DNA of 20,067 bases from an uncultured Prevotella sp. (lineage in GTDB: Bacteria > Bacteroidota > Bacteroidia > Bacteroidales > Bacteroidaceae), in contig URDM01000053.1 in assembly GCA_900546575.1 (NCBI GenBank), positions 1 through 20,067 of the forward strand. The letters run 5' to 3'. Both the position numbers and the translations under genes were made by a program. The notes below the pieces were generated by a model that saw nothing but the letters and a program-made list of their open reading frames with translations, was not told the origin of the DNA and did no database searches. Below are positions 14,873-20,067 of this stretch, piece by piece. How positions within the stretch are numbered: the stretch's first letter is position 1; every line of letters begins with the position of its first letter.

Positions 14873-15901
14873 CTACTTGCTGACAGTACATTCAACGTTC
14901 ATGCCTGCACGCAACTTGGCGAGCTTCGACTTGTCGCCTTCAAGATGTATGCGCACCGGAATGCGCTGCTCCACCTTGACGAAGTTGCCCGTAGCATTGT
15001 CCTGCGGAATCACGGAGAAAGCCGAACCGGTAGCGTCGCTGATGCGCTCCACGGTGCCCTCAAACTCTACGTCGGGCACAGCGTCCGCCTTGATGCTCAC
15101 CTTTGCTCCGAGGCTGATACCGGGCAGTTGGGTCTCGCGATAGTTTGCCACTACCCACAGTTCGGAATTGTCCACGATGTCGACCATAGCCTGACCGGGC
15201 TGCACGAGCTGGCCCACGTGTATGTTCTTCTTGCCCACCACGCCGTCGGCTGTAGCCGTGATGACGGTGTACGAGAGGTTGAGTCGGGCGAGCTTAATCT
15301 GTGCCTGCGCCACGTCGATGGCAGCCTTGTTCTGCGACAGACGATGGCCCTGCTCCTGCTCGGCACGATTCAGTGTGGCACGGCTGCGCACCACCTGCTC
15401 GTAGCGGGCCTTGGCAGCGAGATAGTTGGTGTGTATCTGGTCGTACTGCTGCTGTGTCACGGCGTCGCTCTTGAGCAGTTGGGCGTAGCGCTGGTCATCT
15501 TGGCGAGCGTTGTCGAGCCGTACACGAGCCTCGTCGATGCCGGCATCCGACACGCTCATGTTTTGTCGTGTCACGCCGATGCCCGAAGTCGTGGCCTCGC
15601 CGCCTGCCATTTCGCGCTGCAAGTTGGCTTCAGCCTGAGCCAGCTGGAGGCGGAACTCGCTGTCCTCGATTATCACGAGAGTGTCGCCCTTGTGTACGGG
15701 CTGATATTCGCTGAATCGTATCTCCTTGGTGAATCCGCCCACACGGGTGTTGACGGGTGTGATGTGCTGCTGCACGGTGGCGTTGTCGGTGAACTCGCCG
15801 TCGCCGAAATGCACGAAATGATTCACCACAAGCCATGCTCCGATAATGAGCAGGATGAGTACGCAGATGTTGTATATGGTTCGCAAAAGTTTCTTGTCCA
15901 T
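14873..15901 (-). CDS. HlyD/EmrA-type periplasmic adaptor of a tripartite pump
   Basis: A 342-residue membrane-fusion protein. A single N-terminal transmembrane helix (residues ~9-27, YNICVLILLIIGAWLVVNH) anchors it in the inner membrane. Next come the first lipoyl half (TDNATVQQHITPVNTRVGGF, 38-57, and VHKGDTLVIIED, 69-80), a long coiled-coil hairpin (~82-190, rich in Gln, Ala and Glu), the second lipoyl half (ATADGVVGKKNIHVGQLVQPG) and a beta-barrel with ELWVVANYRETQL. Length and order are normal for EmrA-like proteins. It would bridge the MFS permease and the TolC channel encoded on either side. No lipobox is present. Confidence 0.93.
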   Translation of the reverse strand: MDKKLLRTIYNICVLILLIIGAWLVVNHFVHFGDGEFTDNATVQQHITPVNTRVGGFTKEIRFSEYQPVHKGDTLVIIEDSEFRLQLAQAEANLQREMAGGEATTSGIGVTRQNMSVSDAGIDEARVRLDNARQDDQRYAQLLKSDAVTQQQYDQIHTNYLAAKARYEQVVRSRATLNRAEQEQGHRLSQNKAAIDVAQAQIKLARLNLSYTVITATADGVVGKKNIHVGQLVQPGQAMVDIVDNSELWVVANYRETQLPGISLGAKVSIKADAVPDVEFEGTVERISDATGSAFSVIPQDNATGNFVKVEQRIPVRIHLEGDKSKLAKLRAGMNVECTVSK

Positions 15902-15948
15902 GTCGTTGTTGTTATTTATTGGTGTTGAAAAAGTTGGTTGTCTTGTTA

Positions 15949-15984
15949 CACATTATTATATACGTGCTGTCACATTATTATATA
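15949..15984. repeat. Short direct repeat at the end of the TolC gene
   Basis: CACATTATTATATA occurs at 15949-15962 and 15971-15984. The second copy contains the TolC stop codon, so the last codons lie in a small local duplication. Confidence 0.6.
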
Positions 15985-17285
15985 TTGCCGGCAGCATAGC
16001 GCACGTTGTAGTAGGTGTAGGCTATGTTGATGTGGGCGTTAACTTCCTGCAGTTCGGCGTTGAGCTTCATGTTCGACGCGTCGATCATGTCGGTGATGAG
16101 CGCCAGCTGGTTGTTGTAGCGGTTGCTGACAACCTGATAGTTCTGCTGAGCCAGCTCCACACTCTTCTGCTGGGTGCGCAGTTCGACGAACGATTGTTTG
16201 TGCATTGTGTACGCCTGCTGCATGTTGTTGTTGACGGTTTCGGCTGCAACGCTGTGGGCGGTGTTGCTCAGTCGCAGCTGCTCCTTGGCTCGGCGGACGG
16301 ACTTGTTGGACTTGAAGAGCGAGCTGAGCGAGTATTTCACGCCGACACCTATGTACCAGATGTTGAAGTTCTTGTCAATGGGCGGGAGGTCGTAGGTGAA
16401 CGGTCCGGCAAAGTTGTCGGCTGCTACGACGGCTATCTTGGGCAGGAGTTCGCTCTTGCTCAGCTTCAGTTGCTGTTCAGCCATCTTCACGTCGATGGCA
16501 GACTGCTGCAAAACAGGCGAAAAATTGGCTGCTTCGGTTTGCAGCAACTGTTCCGAATCGAGGTTGTCGTCTATGGCTTCAAGATTCATGTCGGGCTCGA
16601 TGACGACGTCGGCGAGTCCGAGCGTGTTGCAAAGTTGGTGGTTTGCGATGCTCTTCTGGTCCTCCAGACGTCGCTTGCCGAGTCTGAGCGACTCCATCTG
16701 CAGCTCGTATCGTGTCACGTCGTTCTTCAGTGCCATGCCCTGCTTCTGTCTCGACTTTATGTCATCGATGAGTTTGGCGGTGAGAGTGATGTTGCTGTCG
16801 TACACCTTGATGCCGTTGTTGAGCTTCATCAGCTCCAGATACTGTCCAAGAGCGATGAAACGCATCTGGTTGCGGGTCATCTGTACGGCGTTCTCGCTGC
16901 GTGCCTTCTGCAGTTCGGCAAGTCGGATGCCACTGTTGACGGCTCCGCCTGCATACACCACCTGCTGCGCCTCAAGCGCAAAGGAATTGCCGAAGTGGGG
17001 CTGGGTGATGCCCTTGGCGTTGGAGAAGTCGCGGTCGGTCATGAGCACGTTGCCGTTGTAGCTTGCCGTGAGCGACGCGTTGATGTCGGGCAGGCGCTTG
17101 CTCTTAGCCTCCTCTACGGCACGGCTGGCTACGTCGACGCCCGTCTTCTGCGCCGTGAGCACATTGCTGCCGCTCTCAATCAGACTGAATAATTGGTCAA
17201 CTGTCATGCTGCGCTGTGTCTGAGCCATGCCGCTTCCAACCGAAAGCAGACACACGCAGACACCGCATAATAATCTTTTCTTCAT
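15978..17285 (-). CDS. TolC-family outer-membrane efflux channel
   Basis: A 435-residue protein with a signal peptide (MKKRLLCGVCVCLLSVGSGMAQ). The mature part has the internally repeated helical pattern of the TolC/OEP family: SVDQLFSLIESG-like start (MTVDQLFSLIESGSN), then two halves each with a strand pair and long coiled-coil helices, including SRAVEEAKSKRLPDINASLT and EQQLKLSKSELLPKIAVVAA. The PDI/PKI positions mark the strands entering the barrel. It would form the outer-membrane duct for the HlyD-MFS pump. I set the start at MKKRLL (17285); an upstream in-frame Met would add 22 residues that overlap the promoter box. The HlyD gene follows after 76 nt. Confidence 0.93.
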   Translation of the reverse strand: MKKRLLCGVCVCLLSVGSGMAQTQRSMTVDQLFSLIESGSNVLTAQKTGVDVASRAVEEAKSKRLPDINASLTASYNGNVLMTDRDFSNAKGITQPHFGNSFALEAQQVVYAGGAVNSGIRLAELQKARSENAVQMTRNQMRFIALGQYLELMKLNNGIKVYDSNITLTAKLIDDIKSRQKQGMALKNDVTRYELQMESLRLGKRRLEDQKSIANHQLCNTLGLADVVIEPDMNLEAIDDNLDSEQLLQTEAANFSPVLQQSAIDVKMAEQQLKLSKSELLPKIAVVAADNFAGPFTYDLPPIDKNFNIWYIGVGVKYSLSSLFKSNKSVRRAKEQLRLSNTAHSVAAETVNNNMQQAYTMHKQSFVELRTQQKSVELAQQNYQVVSNRYNNQLALITDMIDASNMKLNAELQEVNAHINIAYTYYNVRYAAGNI

Positions 17286-17330
17286 TATTACGATGATGCT
17301 TATAAATAAAAAACATTGATTTTGCGACTG

Positions 17331-17338
17331 CAAAGTTA
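17331..17338 (-). promoter_or_regulatory. -7 element of the efflux operon
   Basis: On the minus strand TAACTTTG is a perfect TAnnTTTG match, 45 nt before the TolC ATG. No well-spaced TTG is visible. A regulated promoter that needs an activator would fit this and the divergent AraC gene. Confidence 0.5.
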
Positions 17339-17477
17339 CGCATTTCCGCAACGCCGATTATTTATGAATTATCTACAGGAATGGGACATTTCGGAACTAC
17401 CGTGCCGTTTTGTCATTTAAAATAGCGATATTTGCAGCACAAATCAGAACGCAAGCTTATAGAAGAATACTGTAGAT

Positions 17478-18356
17478 ATGGAACTCAAGGATATAGAAAT
17501 GCGCCCCAACCGCAAGGCTTCGCTGAAGACACGCAGTCTGGACGAATGGCTGGGCGAGTACGTAGTGATAGACTACGGAATGATTGTGCTGTGCAGGGAG
17601 GGCGAGGCTGACCTCAGGGTGAACTTCACGGAATGGCGGCTGAAGCCCGGCTCGGTGATAACGCTGTTTCCGGGCGACGTGGTGTCGATAACAAGCAAGA
17701 GCGAGGAGTTCAAGGCTGATACGCTGCGCTATGCCGCCTCGCTGCTGCGCGAAGCCAGTCTGCAACTGGAACATACCGTATACTCCGAACTGAAGACCGA
17801 CCGCTGCCGCACCGAGTCGGCTACGCTGACGAGCATCGTGAGCAATATGCTGGCGCTGCTGCGTCTGTACTTCGAGCAGGAGGGCTGCATCTGTCTCGAC
17901 CAACTGGTGATGCTGCAACTGAAGGCTTTCTTCCTGGGATTCTACGACTATCTGTATCGCAATCCTTCCGAGCGCAAGGCGGAGAGCGAGAGCCCGCGTA
18001 CCAAGGAATTGTTCAATCAGTTTATGCGCGAACTGGAGCACCGTTACCGCGAGTCGCGCGACGTTAGCTACTACGCCGAACTGCTACACATCTCGCCAAA
18101 GTATCTCAACATGGTGACACAACGCATGACCAGCCACACCATCAAGACCATTATCAATCAGTATGTGGTGCTGCAGATAAAGCAATCGCTCACCACTGAG
18201 GAGAAGTCGATAAAACAAATAGCATGGGACTATCACTTCAGCGACCTCTCGTTCTTCTGCCGCTACTTCAAGCAGCACACGGGAATGACGCCGCAACAGT
18301 TCAGGAAAAGGGAGTTGCGCTCCCCCGTTGAGGGGGTGAGCGCAGCTCAGTTGTGA
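17478..18356 (+). CDS. AraC-family transcriptional regulator, divergent to the efflux operon
   Basis: A 292-residue protein. The N-terminal part (~25-160) resembles a cupin-like sensor domain, with GEADLRVNFTEWRLKPGSVI and FPGDVVSI. The C-terminal DNA-binding domain (~178-280) holds two helix-turn-helix units: YYAELLHISPKYLNMVTQRM (198-217) and IKQIAWDYHFSDLSFFCRYF (245-264), followed by HTGMTPQQFRKRE. It shares a 192-nt intergenic region with the TolC gene, so it very likely controls the TolC-HlyD-MFS operon and perhaps itself. The inducer is unknown. The last dozen residues (RSPVEGVSAAQL) come from the hairpin part of the downstream repeat and fall outside the normal AraC domain. Confidence 0.92.
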   Translation: MELKDIEMRPNRKASLKTRSLDEWLGEYVVIDYGMIVLCREGEADLRVNFTEWRLKPGSVITLFPGDVVSITSKSEEFKADTLRYAASLLREASLQLEHTVYSELKTDRCRTESATLTSIVSNMLALLRLYFEQEGCICLDQLVMLQLKAFFLGFYDYLYRNPSERKAESESPRTKELFNQFMRELEHRYRESRDVSYYAELLHISPKYLNMVTQRMTSHTIKTIINQYVVLQIKQSLTTEEKSIKQIAWDYHFSDLSFFCRYFKQHTGMTPQQFRKRELRSPVEGVSAAQL

Positions 18357-18436
18357 TGTTGAAGTGGTGAGATGGTGTAGTTTGTTTGGTTGGTTGAGGT
18401 GGTGTGATGTTGAGATGGTGTGGTTTGTGGGCTAAA
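18311..18436 (+). repeat. Hairpin plus G/T-rich repeat, copy 1
   Basis: It starts with GGAGTTGCGCTCC, forming a strong hairpin around CCCC-GTTGA-GGGG (18317-18343). It continues as a G/T-rich stretch of short blocks such as GTTGAGATGGTGTGGTTTG and ends in GTGGGCTAAA. It covers the last codons and stop of the AraC gene. A second copy follows the DUF4421 gene. Confidence 0.75.
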
Positions 18437-18438
18437 TG

Positions 18439-18468
18439 TAGGAGGTTATGGCGTCCTCGCCATAACCT
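18439..18468 (+). repeat. TAGGAGG hairpin, third copy
   Basis: TAGG leads into a perfect 11-bp stem (AGGTTATGGCG with CGCCATAACCT, 18443-18468) and loop TCCT. It has the same layout as 13075-13107 with a different stem sequence. It could also end AraC transcription, but there is no T-run. Confidence 0.7.
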
Positions 18469-18508
18469 GAGCAAGCAATCCTATCACCAATTTATAGTCA
18501 ACATTTAA

Positions 18509-18539
18509 TTGCAAAAAAGCCAATATTTTAGTAATTTTG
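18509..18539 (+). promoter_or_regulatory. Promoter of the DUF4421 gene
   Basis: TTG (18509-18511) and TAATTTTG (18532-18539) are 20 nt apart, a perfect -33/-7 match. The chosen ATG is 24 nt further on. An upstream in-frame ATG at 18537 overlaps the -7 box and is therefore rejected. Confidence 0.75.
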
Positions 18540-18563
18540 CGGAATGTCAATCCACACATTATT

Positions 18564-19811
18564 ATGAGAATTAAAAACATTCATATTACATCGTCGTTAT
18601 GGATTCTACGGGTTGTGCTGCTTGCAGCAACGCTGTCGCTGGCAATGCAGGATGCTGCCATTGCGCAGGAGAAGAAGCCTCGCCGTAAGTTCAAGGCTTG
18701 GCTGATGCGCGCCGACAGTCTCCGACTGGAACTCAGACGCTCCGCCGACCGTGGACAGATGCTGCAATGGACCGACTCTGTCATCATGGCCGAAATCAAC
18801 AAGAGCAATATCAGCCCCAAGAGGAAGCAGCGCTACATGCGTAGACACCTCAAAATACAGAAGCGACTGGCACGTTACGACCGCCAGCTGTTTCGTGGCG
18901 ACTCGCTCCTGGCTGCCAATTACCACAAGGTGAAGTATGATACTGCCTACATAGGACGCCCCGACGCACGATGGACCATTAAATACCGAGGCAATCTGTC
19001 GGGTGCCGACATGCGCACAACAAGCATTACGGACGGCGTGCAGAACCGCTCGCGCGTTACAGCCGACTGCCGTGGAACGCTCAGCATGGCTGTGGCTTAC
19101 CGCGGATTGGGACTGGGCGTGGCTGTCAATCCTGCCAAGTTTGCCGGCAAGTGCAAGGACTTCGAGTACAACCTCAACTCGTATAGCAACCGCTATGGAT
19201 TTGACGTGGTGTTCCTATCGTCAAAGACATATCACGGATATAAGGCTGCTGACGCTGAACGCATAGACATACACAAGGGACAGATTTCGCAGAATGCGCT
19301 CAACCTCAACTTCTACTATGCCTTCAACTATCGTCGGTTCTCGTTCCCTGCCGCTTTCAGCCAGAGCTATATACAGAAGCGCAGCGCTGGCAGCTGGATG
19401 ATTGGAGCAAGCTTCGACGGCTCGAAGACGAAGCTGAACGACATGACCATACGACTCAACGAGTTTGCCGTGGGTGCCGGCTATGCCTACAACCTCGTCA
19501 TAGCACGCCACTGGCTCTGCCACCTCTCTGCACTTCCTACTATGACGATTTACTCGCACGACTATACAAAGACCCGAACCTCTGCCGACGAGGACAACGC
19601 CCAGACTGCGACCAACACCATACGCCACGACATGAAGTATCATTTCCCCTCAGCAATCATCACGGGCCGTGGCGCCGTAGTATACTCGTGGCGCAACAAA
19701 TTCGCCGGTGCCACAGCGGTGTACAACTACTCCGTAGCCGGCAACGAAGACCATCTGAAGGTGAGAAGAAACAAATGGAGAGTAAGAATGTTCTTCGGAT
19801 TCAGGTTTTAG
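18564..19811 (+). CDS. DUF4421 family exported protein
   Basis: A 415-residue protein with a signal peptide (hydrophobic residues ~11-30, cleavage near AIAQ). A basic helical segment follows (~37-105), rich in Arg and Lys, with KFKAWLMRADSLRLELRRSA and KRKQRYMRRHLKIQKRLARY. From about 115 (YHKVKYDTAYIGRPDARWTI) begins the beta-strand-rich DUF4421 domain, with GTLSMAVAYRGLGLGVAVNP and NLNSYSNRYGFDVVF. It ends in RVRMFFGFRF, an aromatic C-terminus typical of outer-membrane barrels. The function is unknown, and no partner gene is adjacent. Its stop codon is the first three bases of the second G/T-rich repeat. Confidence 0.85.
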   Translation: MRIKNIHITSSLWILRVVLLAATLSLAMQDAAIAQEKKPRRKFKAWLMRADSLRLELRRSADRGQMLQWTDSVIMAEINKSNISPKRKQRYMRRHLKIQKRLARYDRQLFRGDSLLAANYHKVKYDTAYIGRPDARWTIKYRGNLSGADMRTTSITDGVQNRSRVTADCRGTLSMAVAYRGLGLGVAVNPAKFAGKCKDFEYNLNSYSNRYGFDVVFLSSKTYHGYKAADAERIDIHKGQISQNALNLNFYYAFNYRRFSFPAAFSQSYIQKRSAGSWMIGASFDGSKTKLNDMTIRLNEFAVGAGYAYNLVIARHWLCHLSALPTMTIYSHDYTKTRTSADEDNAQTATNTIRHDMKYHFPSAIITGRGAVVYSWRNKFAGATAVYNYSVAGNEDHLKVRRNKWRVRMFFGFRF

Positions 19812-19920
19812 GAGCTGCGCTCCGGTTGTAATGTTGAGGTGTTGAGATGGTGTGGTTTGTGATAATTGGTTGAGATGGTGAGGTGTTGTGATGGTGAGAT
19901 CGTGTGGTTTGTGGGCTAAA
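19810..19920 (+). repeat. Hairpin plus G/T-rich repeat, copy 2
   Basis: It begins in the TAG stop codon of the DUF4421 gene with GGAGC-TGC-GCTCC. It continues with the same G/T-rich blocks as 18311-18436 and ends in the same GTGTGGTTTGTGGGCTAAA. Confidence 0.75.
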
Positions 19921-20067
19921 CAATACAATCCAAATACAGAACGGCGGCCAACAGCGCGCCCCCCAAACAAAAAAAAAAAATAAAAAAGTTTTCTTTTGGC
20001 GAGCCCCGGCGTACCCCCGTACAATTTTAAAAATTAAAAAAATCACCACCCAAAACAACCCAACCAA
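19921..20067. other. Low-complexity terminal stretch
   Basis: No gene. From about 19960 the sequence turns into runs of C, A and T, very unlike the rest of the window. It looks like an unreliable contig end. Confidence 0.6.

Noticed and set aside
14945..15928. A 327-codon open frame on the plus strand across the HlyD gene
   Set aside because: It is antisense to a gene with all HlyD domains in order, and has no promoter or recognisable domain of its own.
15846..17192. A 448-codon open frame on the plus strand across the TolC gene
   Set aside because: It is antisense to TolC, with a product dominated by Val, Leu and Gly and no family pattern. The TolC reading with a signal peptide and coiled coils is far stronger.

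Overview
The window looks like a chromosomal segment of a Bacteroidales bacterium, most likely Prevotella or a close relative. The evidence is the set of Bacteroidetes-type families (DUF3332, DUF5686, DUF4421, DUF2023, TonB-receptor-like barrels, an AAA/DUF4143 ATPase), start codons without clear Shine-Dalgarno sequences, and promoters of the TTG-N19-22-TAnnTTTG type. The genus is an inference. The left half is visibly more AT-rich than the 12-19 kb stretch.

Layout. Positions 1-3060 hold two leftward envelope genes: a DUF3332 lipoprotein and a DUF5686 outer-membrane protein with a purine-rich leader. A tRNA-Met(CAT) gene lies at 3095-3168 and is followed by a terminator. From there to 5525 lies a small island. 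It is bounded on the left by the intact tRNA 3' half plus terminator, and on the right by a decayed second copy of the same stretch. Inside are a nested inverted repeat, two identical 14-bp palindromes, a complete AAA/DUF4143 ATPase gene, and a start-less reading frame in phase after its stop codon. Next come a leftward TonB-receptor-like barrel gene, a rightward small exported protein and a rightward AGCS amino-acid:cation symporter. A leftward DUF1016 PD-(D/E)XK nuclease gene, carrying two in-frame palindromic repeats, is convergent with the symporter. It diverges from a flavodoxin-DUF2023 pair.

Positions 12489-13208 hold no gene but are dense in repeats: a composite 254-bp inverted-repeat element, a 22-bp-period palindrome array, and a pair of facing hairpins with compensatory base changes. 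The right third is a leftward tripartite efflux operon (TolC, HlyD/EmrA, MFS permease) with a divergent AraC-type regulator gene, then a DUF4421 protein gene. The AraC and DUF4421 genes both run into the same G/T-rich repeat. The last ~100 bases are low-complexity and look like a poor-quality contig end.

How the genes work together. The AraC-TolC-HlyD-MFS block reads as an export system with its own regulator. Flavodoxin and DUF2023 form a likely redox pair. The ATPase unit with its twin palindromes, between tRNA-derived repeats, is the best candidate for a little-described mobile or selfish module. No integrase or transposase gene is visible, so its mobility is inferred from the repeat structure only.
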